64,000 nt of DNA from an uncultured Bacteroidales bacterium (GCA_900320545.1 ONSU01000004.1:1-64000), one strand, 5' to 3'. Positions 9,094-18,638 are shown, counted from the stretch's first letter. The notes: generated by a model not told the origin, from the letters alone. Translations and numbers: made by a program.

Positions 9094-10140
9094 ATGAGCG
9101 TAGAAGGTGATCTGTTCCGCGTCACGGTGAAGGGATCCCGTGAGAGCATCGTCAAGATGATGAATGCGGCACTGAAGAGTTTCAAATCGGACAATGTCAT
9201 CGCGGAAAGCGATGACATTAATACAATGAACTCAAAACTTGAAATGTTTACAGGCAAGGAAGGCAAGGACATCGGCATACCGGACCTTTTAGGCCCGGGA
9301 AATGATGAGGATATTTATAGGAATCTTGAACTGGTTCGGATAGAAGATGCCGCCCCTGGCCTGATTGCCAAATTCTCGTATTACTTAAGCGAGGCAGCAT
9401 ATTATTACGAGGAGGAGGATGACAAAGTTGATGAATCGGTCGACTGGGACACTGTCGCCCTTCATTATAACTGCCAAGTATTTCTGGACGACGACTGGTA
9501 CATCAATGGTCAATTCCTCAGATTTGGCGAGGCAACAATCTATGACGCTTCAGATGGAGAAATCCGAAAAATTTATCTTAGCTCGGGGTCCAAATATACC
9601 GCCGAAGAGTATCCCTTCTTTTTGAAGACTTTGGCCCATCTGTATCCGGACCACTATGGCGTTGATTGGGAACACTATCATAGCAAACACCCCGAGGTGG
9701 AAATCAGCGAGGAGGAGTGCCTGGCATGGTTTAATGAGCAAAAGCAGCCGTGGGATCAGAAGGAGGATTCAGAAACGGAAGAGGTTGAACCCGGGAGCAT
9801 GTCCCACCTCATCGACGAAAACGGCCACGCAGTCATTCCCGAAGGCACGGCCGAAATCATAGAAATGGCCTTTCAGGACTGCACCAACCTCGTCAGCGTA
9901 GAGATCCCCGGCAGCGTGAGGGCGATAAACTTTGGTGCGTTCTTCGGTTGTACGGGGCTCACTTCCGTGATTATTCCAGATGGGGTTGAAGAGATTTCTG
10001 AATGCGTCTTCAAGGGATGCACTTCGCTCGCTAGAGCAACTCTTCCGGAGAGCATCAAGAAGATCAGTTTCGACGCCTTTGATGGCTGTCCATGCGAAGA
10101 TGAGGTTTTCTCGAAACTGCCGGAGGAGAAGATATGTTAG
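9094..10140 (+). CDS. Two-domain protein: unknown domain X followed by LRR_5 repeats
   Basis: A 348-residue protein. Residues 1-225 form an acidic domain with the signature VKGSRESIVKMMNAAL near residue 10 and YNCQVFLDDDWY near 130. Residues about 240-335 carry three to four LRR_5 repeats ending in a Cys-rich cap. The next gene carries the same two modules in reverse order. It is cytoplasmic by absence of a signal peptide. It lacks the Pro-Phe tail seen in its partner. Function unknown. Confidence 0.6.
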   Translation: MSVEGDLFRVTVKGSRESIVKMMNAALKSFKSDNVIAESDDINTMNSKLEMFTGKEGKDIGIPDLLGPGNDEDIYRNLELVRIEDAAPGLIAKFSYYLSEAAYYYEEEDDKVDESVDWDTVALHYNCQVFLDDDWYINGQFLRFGEATIYDASDGEIRKIYLSSGSKYTAEEYPFFLKTLAHLYPDHYGVDWEHYHSKHPEVEISEEECLAWFNEQKQPWDQKEDSETEEVEPGSMSHLIDENGHAVIPEGTAEIIEMAFQDCTNLVSVEIPGSVRAINFGAFFGCTGLTSVIIPDGVEEISECVFKGCTSLARATLPESIKKISFDAFDGCPCEDEVFSKLPEEKIC

Positions 10141-10179
10141 GGCGTTCCCACTCCCCTCACGAAACTAAATGACAACACT

Positions 10180-11235
10180 ATGGCTGTACAATTATTCAAG
10201 AAACTGATAGACGAAAACGGTCACCTGGAGATTCCCGAAGGCGTGAGGAAGATTCTTCCCAATACGCTTATGAACTGTGAGAATCTCACGAGCGTTTCCA
10301 TTCCCGGAAGCATGACCATCATCGGAGCCTGCTCCTTCCTCGGCTGCAGGAACCTCAGGCAGGTTGAACTCCGGGAAGGATTGCGGACGATCGATGTCGC
10401 CGCATTCATGGGCTGCTCGAATCTGGAGAACATCGTTATTCCTGAGGGAGTACGTATCATCGCTCACGATGCCTTCAAGGGCTGCACAGGCCTCACCCGG
10501 ATTGTATTACCCTCAAGCGTGTCCATTATCGGCCGGGGAGCCTTCGAAGGCTGCACGAGCCTGACCGAAGACGACCTTAATCTCATATCACCAAAGGAAT
10601 CGCCCTTTGACGTTCTGACCATTTCCACCACAGCCTGCGTTGTGGCGCCGAAAGAGGCCATAGTCAAGGTACTCAACCAGGCGTTCCGCCTGTTCGGCCG
10701 CGACAAGATTGTCATTGGGGCCGATGCCAGCCTGGAGGAGATGAACGGGAAGATTCACGAAGCCCGTTACCGTTTGGAAGGGGATCCGGACCTGGAAGAA
10801 CAGCCTGCGGAGTGCGGCGCCGAGTTCACGCTCCTTGACTTTTTGGACGATTACAATAGGATGCACAGTCCGTGCAAGGACTTTGTCCTTTCCTATATCG
10901 ATGATGACGAACCCGACGGTACGGAAGACTACGGAGTAGGATTGATCGACGTGGCGGAAAACGGTGCTGAGTATATCCTCAAAATCCTGTCCCGGGTGAA
11001 TGAGAGCCAGGACACTTACTGGGACGAGGAATGGTGGGACTGGTGCGAGCGGATGGTACGCCTTTATGGATGCAAGGTGTTCCTGAACAAGGTTTCTGAA
11101 GTATATGAATCTGATATTCACGACGAGGAGACAAGGCTTTTCGAACTGGTCGGGGATTCTGTAAAACAGACCGCCCTTGACTCGTTCCCGTATAAGGAAC
11201 CTGCCCCGGAGCCCAATGATGAGATTCCCTTTTGA
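10180..11235 (+). CDS. LRR_5 repeats followed by domain X, with SSB-like tip
   Basis: A 351-residue protein. Residues 1-135 are five LRR_5 repeats. From about 140 comes domain X, recognisable by PKEAIVKVLNQAFRLF and LYGCKVFLNK, which parallel segments of the product of 9094-10140. The protein ends in a disordered stretch terminating NDEIPF, resembling the SSB C-terminal peptide. The stop overlaps the ATG of the PfkB gene (TGATG). The reversed module order relative to its neighbour points to module shuffling within the island. Confidence 0.6.
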   Translation: MAVQLFKKLIDENGHLEIPEGVRKILPNTLMNCENLTSVSIPGSMTIIGACSFLGCRNLRQVELREGLRTIDVAAFMGCSNLENIVIPEGVRIIAHDAFKGCTGLTRIVLPSSVSIIGRGAFEGCTSLTEDDLNLISPKESPFDVLTISTTACVVAPKEAIVKVLNQAFRLFGRDKIVIGADASLEEMNGKIHEARYRLEGDPDLEEQPAECGAEFTLLDFLDDYNRMHSPCKDFVLSYIDDDEPDGTEDYGVGLIDVAENGAEYILKILSRVNESQDTYWDEEWWDWCERMVRLYGCKVFLNKVSEVYESDIHDEETRLFELVGDSVKQTALDSFPYKEPAPEPNDEIPF

Positions 11236-12203
11236 TGAAGACAATGGAGAAAACAATCATAGGAACCGGAATATTTAATCTGGACATTATCGTAGTCAGA
11301 GAGTACCCCCAGTGGCCGGCTATGCGTCCGTTTGAGGACAAGGTGGTCCTCGAGGAAGTCGGTGGGACTTGTGGAAATGTTATGAGTATCCTGGCCTGGA
11401 TGGGCTGGAACGTAAGGCCGATAGCCTGTCTGGACGATTCCCCGGAAGGGCTTAAGATTACGGAAGATTTGAAGCGCTATGGCTGCGATTGCCAGTATGT
11501 GACGAATACGCCGGCCGGAGGAACTACGATACTTCGTTGCACGCACAAGAAAGACAAGGAAGGAAATCACACGATGAGCGTCCGCGCCGGTTCTCCCGGA
11601 GGAAGCCGTTTCCCCAAGCGGCACTTTCTGCGGGCAAGGGATGAAGCTCAGATATTTCTGGACCAGCTGATTGAGATGCCTTCCGTGTTCTTCTTTGACG
11701 ATCCCGCCGCCGGGAACCGCCTCATTGCCAAGGGGATGAGAGCGCGCGGAGCTTTGGTTTACTTCGAGCCGTCAAAGGTGTCAGGCAACGCTGAGCTTGA
11801 TGCCATAAAAGCGAGCGACATTATCAAATTCTCTGACGAAAATGTGCCGGATGTCTCTTTCGCTGATGACTTCCGTGACAAGGTTTTTATCCAGACGATG
11901 GGTGCCAGGGGCGTCAGATACAAGTATAAGAGCAGTCCCTGGGTATTCATTGAGGGGAAAAGGAATGACAACGTCGTTGACACTGAAGGGGCCGGCGACT
12001 GGTTCACTGCCGCTTTCCTGAATAAACTCGGAGAGAGGGGCTCATTCAGCATCGGAGGCTACATCTCTGTTGAGTATGGGGATATGATGCGTGAGGCCCA
12101 GGAAATGGCTTCGCGCAGTGTAGGGTATTTGGGGAGCAAAGGAATGTTCAGCGGGGCAAGTTCGTCCCTCCCTACAGCCGCTTCCAGTAAACCGTCTCGC
12201 TGA
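11235..12203 (+). CDS. PfkB-family carbohydrate or nucleoside kinase, C-terminus at island junction
   Basis: About 322 residues. The N-terminal GTGIFNLDIIV and VGGTCGNV segments and the C-terminal DTEGAGDWFTAAF motif (the DTxGAGD anion hole and catalytic Asp) mark the PfkB/ribokinase family, which phosphorylates sugars or nucleosides with ATP. The substrate cannot be read from the sequence. ATG 11235 overlaps the upstream stop. The last 11 or so residues are low-complexity (SLPTAASSKPSR) and are encoded antisense to the end of the DUF2147 gene, overlapping it by 32 bases. I infer that the gene abuts a recombination junction near 12170. Confidence 0.75.
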   Translation: MKTMEKTIIGTGIFNLDIIVVREYPQWPAMRPFEDKVVLEEVGGTCGNVMSILAWMGWNVRPIACLDDSPEGLKITEDLKRYGCDCQYVTNTPAGGTTILRCTHKKDKEGNHTMSVRAGSPGGSRFPKRHFLRARDEAQIFLDQLIEMPSVFFFDDPAAGNRLIAKGMRARGALVYFEPSKVSGNAELDAIKASDIIKFSDENVPDVSFADDFRDKVFIQTMGARGVRYKYKSSPWVFIEGKRNDNVVDTEGAGDWFTAAFLNKLGERGSFSIGGYISVEYGDMMREAQEMASRSVGYLGSKGMFSGASSSLPTAASSKPSR

Positions 12204-12627
12204 TGCCCATCAGGCTGCCTTTGACGGCGAGGCGGCCGTCCGGGGCGAAGCGGACCACGACATTGGCCCGGATGCCGCGCTGGGGATCATAGATCTTGGT
12301 GTCGCCCCACTGATTCTTTTCCGCATTGTAGCGGAGGCCGTCCATCAGCACGATGCGGTCGCAGGGGGTGTTGCGGAGCGCTTTGTTCGGATTCTTTTTG
12401 TCCTTGATCTTTTCGCCCGTCACGGGGTCGATGGAATTCTTCACCCAGATCACGCGGGCGATGTAGGTTCCGTCGTCCTTTCTGGAGATGCGGGCTTTGT
12501 ATTCATAGCCGGCCTGAACGGAGCTGTAGGTTCCGAGGATGGCATCCGCGCTGTCCTGGGCGGAAAGGCTCCAGGCAAACAGCAGCGGAAGGAGAAGGGT
12601 CAACCATTTTTTCATACGCTTACTCAT
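12172..12627 (-). CDS. Secreted DUF2147 protein
   Basis: About 151 residues with a signal peptide (MKKWLTLLLPLLFAWSLSAQ) and a DUF2147 beta-barrel-like domain containing ILGTYSS, KNPNKALRNTPCDRIVLM and WGDTKIYDP. DUF2147 proteins are small periplasmic proteins of unknown role. The ATG at 12627 overlaps the stop of the upstream TolC-like gene (ATGAGTAA), suggesting translational coupling; ATG 12615 is an alternative start. It ends the leftward run that begins at 22456. Confidence 0.75.
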   Translation of the reverse strand: MSKRMKKWLTLLLPLLFAWSLSAQDSADAILGTYSSVQAGYEYKARISRKDDGTYIARVIWVKNSIDPVTGEKIKDKKNPNKALRNTPCDRIVLMDGLRYNAEKNQWGDTKIYDPQRGIRANVVVRFAPDGRLAVKGSLMGISETVYWKRL

Positions 12628-13978
12628 TGATAAATCCCAGCCGGCTCCGGTAGGCGTTGACGGCAAGTCTGTAAGCGATCTGTTTATCCGTCAGGGCCTC
12701 CTTCGCCGAAGTCACGGCCAACTGAGTTTGCAAAAAGTCTGCCGAAGACACTTCCCCCGCCCGATAACGGATCCTCAGGCGGTCCAGGGTGTCCTCCGCG
12801 AGGGAAAGCGACTTTTCGGAAAGGCAAAGTTCGTCCCAGGCCGTTTCCACTTCCTGATACAGCATCCGCTCCTGCAGGCGGAGACGGGTGAGAAGGTAAT
12901 CCCGGTCGGCGGCCGCCTTCTGCACCTGGTATTCATATCGGCGGGCGCGGTAGACCGCCTTTGGGATATCGGTCAGCGGAATCTGCACCGTGGCGAAGAC
13001 CAGCCCGTTGAAAGTCCCGTCTTTCGGGGCCATCAGGGCTGAGTAGCCATAACCCGCACCGACCGCCACCTGCGGAAGCAGGGCTCCGACGGCCATCTTC
13101 TTCTCCTGCTGCCGGGCCTCCACCTGCAGGCCGAGCAGCCGCTGCTCCTCGCTCAGGGAAAGGTCGGGAAAATCCTGCAGCACCTCCGAAGGCGAGGGCA
13201 GACGCCCGAGCGAATCCGCCAGCGTGATGGAGCCGAGATCGATATACCGGTACGGGTAACCGATCCAGTCGAAGAGATCCATCTTCAGGAGGGCCATTCC
13301 GCCCTCGAGACGGCGGATCCCGGCCGCAAGTTCATTCTGCTTGAGGGCGAGTTGCAGTTGCTGGGGCTCCGTAGCCAGCCCGGCGGAGCGGGCGCTGGAG
13401 AGATCCTTGGAGAGAGAATCCAGGAAAGCGGAGGTCTCCGAGAGCGTCTGCCGCTTCTGCTGAAGGGCGACAATGCGCCAGTATTTACAGGCCACGCTGT
13501 CGCGGATGCTGCGGCGCAGCATACTGTCCTTGAGGACGGCCGCTTCCTCGCCAAGGTCCGCCAGCCGGTTGCCCGCCCGGATCCGGCCGCCCGCATAGAC
13601 GGGCTGCATCAGAGAGGCGGCGACCCCGTAGCCCCACTTGAAGGTCGAAAAGGACGGGGTGATTCCGTTTTCCCGGGCGACGGCGCTCAGGGAATTGTTG
13701 AGGTCGTTGGCGGCGTCGCTGTTGCCCAGCACGTCCTTAAGGGTGATCTCCAGCAGCGGATGGAGCGCCTTGTAGCCGAATGCCGTGACGCTTACCTTCG
13801 GAAGATATTCCAGCCGGGCCTCCGTACGCTGCGCCCGGGCCGAGAGGACATCCAGTTCCGAACTCTTCAGGGAAGCGTTGCCCGACTCGCTGTACCGGAT
13901 GCAGTCCCGGAGGGTAAGGGTCTGCGCCGATACCGCCTGGAAGGCGAGCAGCAGTATGAGAACGAGATATCTTTTCAT
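12620..13978 (-). CDS. TolC-type outer-membrane efflux protein
   Basis: 452 residues from ATG 13978 with a signal peptide (MKRYLVLILLLAFQAVSAQ). Two OEP repeats of long coiled-coil hairpins follow, with typical IRYRAGEVSSADFLQTQLAV and YEYQVQKAAADRDYLLTRL segments. It forms the outer-membrane exit duct of a tripartite pump. It overlaps the RND gene by four bases (ATGA), so it serves with the pump at 13975-17103 and the adaptor at 17105-18139. Confidence 0.9.
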   Translation of the reverse strand: MKRYLVLILLLAFQAVSAQTLTLRDCIRYSESGNASLKSSELDVLSARAQRTEARLEYLPKVSVTAFGYKALHPLLEITLKDVLGNSDAANDLNNSLSAVARENGITPSFSTFKWGYGVAASLMQPVYAGGRIRAGNRLADLGEEAAVLKDSMLRRSIRDSVACKYWRIVALQQKRQTLSETSAFLDSLSKDLSSARSAGLATEPQQLQLALKQNELAAGIRRLEGGMALLKMDLFDWIGYPYRYIDLGSITLADSLGRLPSPSEVLQDFPDLSLSEEQRLLGLQVEARQQEKKMAVGALLPQVAVGAGYGYSALMAPKDGTFNGLVFATVQIPLTDIPKAVYRARRYEYQVQKAAADRDYLLTRLRLQERMLYQEVETAWDELCLSEKSLSLAEDTLDRLRIRYRAGEVSSADFLQTQLAVTSAKEALTDKQIAYRLAVNAYRSRLGFINE

Positions 13979-16900
13979 CGCTTGTCGGCTTTTTTGTTGA
14001 GCTGCCAGTACGACACCGGCATCACCAGGGTGATCAGGAAGATGGTCAGCAGGGTTCCGAAACAGATGGTCACGCCCATCGGCATCCACAGCAGGTCACC
14101 GCTCAGGATCATCGGCAGCACGCCGAGGGCGGTGGTGCAGGAGGTCAGGAAGATGGGCCGCATACGCCGCTGTCCGGCCTGATAGGCGGCGTCCCGCACG
14201 CTTTCGCCCCGTTCGAAACGTGCCTCCTCCGCATATTCGAACAGAAGGATTCCGTTGCGGACGATAATGCCCACCAGCGAAATCAGACCCAGGACGGCCG
14301 TGATGCTGAAGTCGAGGCCGAAAATCCACAGTCCGAAAGAAGCGCCGAACAGACAGAGCGAACTGAGCGCCATCGTAAGGAGGGCGAGCGAGGCCTTGCG
14401 GAAGTGCAGGACCAGGAACAGGAAGAGGATGCTGCAGGCCGCCAGGAAAGACCATCCGATCTCGGGAATCACCTTGCTGTTGACGGTGGAAAGACCGCCG
14501 TAAACCACCTCCACGCCCTCGGGAAGCGTCGGTTCGATCTCCTCCCGGACGAACTGCTTCAGTTTCCTTTCCACGGCGGGCTGGCTGACGCCGAATTTGA
14601 GGTCGCAATAGGCGCCGACACTCTGGACGCCGCCTTCCCGGCACAGGCGGTCGAGCTGCCAGTCGGGCTGTACCGTGGCCACCTGCCGGAGCGGAACGCT
14701 GACCATCTGGATAGCGGTGGGGACCAGCTGGTCGCCGAGGGTGCTGTATACCGCCTCGTCTCCGACATCGCTGTAGATATTGACGGGAAGCGCCCGGTCT
14801 TTCTCCCATAGGGTCGCAATGGTCTCGCCGCCGAAAGTACCGCCCAGCGACAGGGAGAGCAGGGCTTTGGATACGCCGAGCCGGGAGGCCTCGTCCCCGT
14901 CGAGCGTGACATCCACGACCGGCGCCCAGTCTTCCGCATCGCTGTGCACCCACTGGGTCTCGGTGGGAAGCGAACGGAGGAAGGCCGCCGCCCTGGATGC
15001 CGGCTCCAGGAGGTCTTCCCGCTTCCCGCCGCGGAACTGCACGGCGACGGGCGCGCCGACGGGCTGGAAGTCCATCTGTTTGAAGCGGATTTCCGCATCG
15101 GGGAAGAGGTGCTCGTAGCGGCGCTCACATTCCCGGAGGACCTGCTCCGTCGCGCGGGTGGAGCGGGTGGTGACGATCAACTGCGCCGTCTGGGGCGAAG
15201 GAAGAACGGGCGTATAGGTCGCCGAGAAGCGGGGGGCGCCCGTTCCGACAAATGCGGTCACGGAAACCACCCGGTCGTCCTGGCGGAGGATCTTTCCGAG
15301 CGAATCGGCCCGGGCGCGGGTCGCGCGGACGCTCTTGCCCGGCCGTTCGTACATCTCCACGACAAAATAGGGCCGGGCCGCCTTCGGCAGCATCTGGATA
15401 TGGATCCGGGAGAACATCAGCGCCCCCAGCGCGAGTGTCGCCACGCCGCCGATCAGAGTCAGGTACGGATGGCGGAAGCACCAGGCGAGGCAGGTCTCGT
15501 AGAATCGCTGCAGCGCGTCGAAGAAACGGTCCTGCATCCGGGCGATAAAGTTCTTGCGGGTCTGCACGTTGAACGGCACGATATACTTTACCTCCAGGAA
15601 CGGCACCACGGTCACCGCATAGAACAGCGACATCATCAGCGCGATCAGGACGACCCAGGGGAACTGGCTCACGAAGTCTCCCAGATAGCCGGTAATGATC
15701 AGCTTGATCGGGAAGAACATCAGGCAGATGGCCAGAGTGGCAATGAACGTGGGCATAAACAGTTCCTGCGCGCTCCGGGCGGCGGCATCCAGGCCGGAGA
15801 ATCCCTTCCCCTGCTGGTTCATATAGCCGTCCATCGTGATGATGGAGTCGTCCACGATCATTCCCAGCACCACGATGAGGGCGGCGAGCGTCACCGTATT
15901 GAGCGGCATTCCGGTCAGATACATCACAGCGATGGCCACGCCGATGCAGATCGGGACGCCGGAACTCGCGATCAGGGCGGACCGCAGCGGGAACAGAAGC
16001 AGCATCACCGTGATGACGACCAGCATCGAGATCAGCAGGTCCCGGAGGAAAGACCACACGCTCCGCGCGACGACGCGGGGCTGGTCGCAGATCCGGTTGA
16101 TGGTGACGCTGGGAGGCAGCGTCGCCCGGTAGGCGGAGAGAACTTCCTCGACCTTGTCGCCGAAATGGACGATGTCGTTGTCGGGACGCATTTCGACGTT
16201 GATGATGAGGCAGGCGTGCCCGTTATAGGAAACTTCCTGCTCGGGATCTTTGAAGCGGCGTTCGATCCGGGCGATGTCCCGGAGACGGACGATATTGCCC
16301 AGCGGGTCGGTATAGACGATCCGTTCCGCCACCTCCCTTTCGCTCCCGACCGTTCCGATGACGTGGATCGCCTCCTTGTCGGAAGCCGTCTCGACGGCTC
16401 CGGCGGGGACGGAGAAAGACGCTGCCCGGTATTCGAGGAACAACTGCGCCGGATCGATGCCGTACACGGACAGTTTCTCACGGTCGATGATGACGGCGAT
16501 CTCCTCGGACTGCGCGCCCGACACCGAGGCCCTGGCGAGCTGGGGGATCCGGCGGAGGCGCTCGCACAGTTCGTCGGCATAGTCCTGCAGCTCCTGATAG
16601 CTCTTGTCGGTAGATTCGAGCGTGATGAGCATCGAACTCGTGGAGCCGAAATCATCCAGGACGGCCACGGCCAGCACCCCGGGGGGAAGAGTCAGCTTGC
16701 GGGCCTGGAGCCCGAGCTTGATCTTGGACCAGATCTCGTCCTTGCGGGACTGGGGGATATCCGTCCCGAGATCGACATAGATGTAGCAGATGCCGTCCCG
16801 GGTCACGGAATTCACGGTTTCACGGTTGACTTCCTTGAAGGTGAACAGATATTCCTCCAGCGGTGCGGTCAGCTGGGCCTCCACTTCCGCCGCGGTCGCC

Positions 16901-17103
16901 CCGGGATAGATGCCGGCCACCAGTCCCTGCTTGAGCTGGAAGACCGGGAATTCGTCCTTGTTCATCCGGGAAAGCCCGAAAATGCCGAGACCGGCGAGGG
17001 CGAGCACCACCACGAGCACAAGGCCCCTCTCGCGAACGGCCCAGCGCACCCAGGCGGCGATCCCGCCTTCCGGAACGATTCCCTTCAAATCCTTCAGATC
17101 CAT
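13975..17103 (-). CDS. RND-family efflux transporter (AcrB/MexB-like)
   Basis: 1042 residues from ATG 17103 (MDLKDLKG). One membrane helix is followed by the first periplasmic loop (PGATAAEVEAQLTAPLEE, the RND porter signature), a block of helices with GMIVDDSI in TM4 (the proton-relay Asp pair), a second periplasmic loop and a second helix block ending LLWMPMGVTICFGTLL. Length and motifs fit the HAE1-type proton-driven drug or metabolite exporter; no heavy-metal CzcA-specific features were noticed. It stands between the adaptor lipoprotein (1-base gap) and TolC (4-base overlap). Substrate unknown. Confidence 0.93.
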   Translation of the reverse strand: MDLKDLKGIVPEGGIAAWVRWAVRERGLVLVVVLALAGLGIFGLSRMNKDEFPVFQLKQGLVAGIYPGATAAEVEAQLTAPLEEYLFTFKEVNRETVNSVTRDGICYIYVDLGTDIPQSRKDEIWSKIKLGLQARKLTLPPGVLAVAVLDDFGSTSSMLITLESTDKSYQELQDYADELCERLRRIPQLARASVSGAQSEEIAVIIDREKLSVYGIDPAQLFLEYRAASFSVPAGAVETASDKEAIHVIGTVGSEREVAERIVYTDPLGNIVRLRDIARIERRFKDPEQEVSYNGHACLIINVEMRPDNDIVHFGDKVEEVLSAYRATLPPSVTINRICDQPRVVARSVWSFLRDLLISMLVVITVMLLLFPLRSALIASSGVPICIGVAIAVMYLTGMPLNTVTLAALIVVLGMIVDDSIITMDGYMNQQGKGFSGLDAAARSAQELFMPTFIATLAICLMFFPIKLIITGYLGDFVSQFPWVVLIALMMSLFYAVTVVPFLEVKYIVPFNVQTRKNFIARMQDRFFDALQRFYETCLAWCFRHPYLTLIGGVATLALGALMFSRIHIQMLPKAARPYFVVEMYERPGKSVRATRARADSLGKILRQDDRVVSVTAFVGTGAPRFSATYTPVLPSPQTAQLIVTTRSTRATEQVLRECERRYEHLFPDAEIRFKQMDFQPVGAPVAVQFRGGKREDLLEPASRAAAFLRSLPTETQWVHSDAEDWAPVVDVTLDGDEASRLGVSKALLSLSLGGTFGGETIATLWEKDRALPVNIYSDVGDEAVYSTLGDQLVPTAIQMVSVPLRQVATVQPDWQLDRLCREGGVQSVGAYCDLKFGVSQPAVERKLKQFVREEIEPTLPEGVEVVYGGLSTVNSKVIPEIGWSFLAACSILFLFLVLHFRKASLALLTMALSSLCLFGASFGLWIFGLDFSITAVLGLISLVGIIVRNGILLFEYAEEARFERGESVRDAAYQAGQRRMRPIFLTSCTTALGVLPMILSGDLLWMPMGVTICFGTLLTIFLITLVMPVSYWQLNKKADKR

Positions 17104-17104
17104 C

Positions 17105-18139
17105 TCAGAACTGCGTTTCCACCTGCATGCCGGTCGACACCTTGCGGCCGCCTTCCACAATCACGAGGTCCGCCGCATCCAGGCCCTCGGAGATGACGAT
17201 CCCGCTGCCGCTGTAACCGCCCACCGTGACACGCCGCTTGTCGACGATCCCGCCTGTCGCCGTCCACACGTAACGGCCGTCCATATCGGTCATCACGGCC
17301 GATGACGGCACGACGATCTGTCCGGTCTCCCCTTGCGGGAAATAGAGTTTGCACACCATTCCGGGCATCAGGCCCGGCACCCGCTCCCGCAGCGTCACGC
17401 TGCACATATAGCTGTGCGACAGCGGCGATGCGGTAATTCCCTTGACGGATAGCACCCCGGAAGCCGAAGCGTTCAGCGCCGGAATCTCGATCCGCAGCTT
17501 CTCGCCGGTCGAATGGGCGGAGAACTCATTCTCCGGCAGGGGGAACTGGATCTCCAGCGAACGGAGGTCCACCAGGCGGAGAATCTGTTCGGCGGGAAGC
17601 GTCTCGACCCCTTCGGTCAGCATCACCTTTTCCACGACGCCGGAGAAGGGCGCCCGGATCGTACAGCGGTCCCGCGTGCTCCGGGCCGCGGCGTCGGCCG
17701 CCCGCGCTTCTTCAAGCAATGTCTTGACTTTCATATATTCGACTTCCGTCACCGTTCCGCTCTCTTTCACGATCTGAATCCGCTTCCAGGCATCCTCCGC
17801 CTGGGCGAGACGGGAGGCCGCCGCCTCGCATGCGCTCGTCACGCTCTGCGACTCGACGCGGGCGAGAACCCGTCCCTTTTCGACCCGCATTCCTTCCCGA
17901 ACGGGCAGCGACGCGAGCGTGCCGGCGACAGGCGATACAAGACTGGCCGTATGACGGGAGACAGCCGTTCCGACATAACCGGCCGTACCGCTCCCTTCCG
18001 AAGCGGATGCCCGCTGCACCTTGACGACCACCGGGGCCGGCGGCTCCGTCTGGCGGTTCAGCAGCAGGCTTTTGCGTTCCCTGCAACCCGGGATGAGCAG
18101 GACCGCACACAGTAAAACAGCTGGATATATCCTACTCAT
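17105..18139 (-). CDS. RND membrane fusion (HlyD-family) lipoprotein
   Basis: 344 residues from ATG 18139, which overlaps the upstream stop (ATGAGTAG). The lipobox LLIPGC gives an inner-membrane lipid anchor. A biotinyl-lipoyl-like half (VSPVAGTLASLPVREGMRVEKGRVLARVES), an alpha-hairpin (EAAASRLAQAEDAWKRIQ), the second half (TIRAPFSGVVEKVML) and beta-barrel/membrane-proximal domains follow. It is the periplasmic adaptor linking the RND pump and TolC. Confidence 0.92.
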   Translation of the reverse strand: MSRIYPAVLLCAVLLIPGCRERKSLLLNRQTEPPAPVVVKVQRASASEGSGTAGYVGTAVSRHTASLVSPVAGTLASLPVREGMRVEKGRVLARVESQSVTSACEAAASRLAQAEDAWKRIQIVKESGTVTEVEYMKVKTLLEEARAADAAARSTRDRCTIRAPFSGVVEKVMLTEGVETLPAEQILRLVDLRSLEIQFPLPENEFSAHSTGEKLRIEIPALNASASGVLSVKGITASPLSHSYMCSVTLRERVPGLMPGMVCKLYFPQGETGQIVVPSSAVMTDMDGRYVWTATGGIVDKRRVTVGGYSGSGIVISEGLDAADLVIVEGGRKVSTGMQVETQF

Positions 18140-18638
18140 TCTCGGTCGCAATACATTTCACACCGGACTCCTCTACCGTTCCCTCCAGCCATCCGTCCCG
18201 GAAGTCGCCCTCATAGAGCAGGTCGAAGAGGATCATATTGTCATACTTCCGGCCGGTTCCGCTCACGGTAAAATCGTGGCGGATGGCGTCATCCCCGAGG
18301 GCGGGGCGCACCAGCACGCTGCGGAGCACCGGCTCGAGCACGATCGCCCCGTCGCTGACCGCCGCCGGGAACACGACCGGATCGCCGCCGGTGATATTCA
18401 TCGTGACAATCATCCTGTCTCCGCTTTCGCGAAGGACGTGCATCTGGCCGCTCTCGGCCACCAGATGGCGGACGAACGTGGTATCCCGCTTGCCGGAGAG
18501 GTCGGTGACCGTTCCCGCGATCTGCAGGAATCCGCCGGTCTTGAAGGAATAATATCCCGAGAAGGCCGAAGGGCCGGCCGGGTTGCAGGAAGCCATCAGC
18601 AGCAGAGCCGCCATCCCATAAAAAATCTTTCTCATCAT
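18132..18638 (-). CDS. Small lipoprotein of unknown function
   Basis: About 168 residues beginning MMRKIFYGMAALLLMASC, a type II signal with Cys at about 19, followed by a beta-rich domain (FSGYYSFKTGGFLQIAGTVTD, DNMILFDLLYEGDFRDG). No family recognised with confidence. It sits between guaA and the adaptor gene, overlapping the latter by eight bases. ATG 18635 is an equally possible start. Confidence 0.65.
   Translation of the reverse strand: MMRKIFYGMAALLLMASCNPAGPSAFSGYYSFKTGGFLQIAGTVTDLSGKRDTTFVRHLVAESGQMHVLRESGDRMIVTMNITGGDPVVFPAAVSDGAIVLEPVLRSVLVRPALGDDAIRHDFTVSGTGRKYDNMILFDLLYEGDFRDGWLEGTVEESGVKCIATENE

Noticed and set aside
14944-17196. A 750-codon open frame antisense to the RND pump gene
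   Set aside because: It is a GC-rich shadow: low-complexity Asp/Gly/His/Arg composition, no domains, and the opposite strand encodes a complete transporter. The same applies to the long antisense frames at 51441-53690, 45632-47524, 57501-59447, 19031-20233 and 38549-40315.
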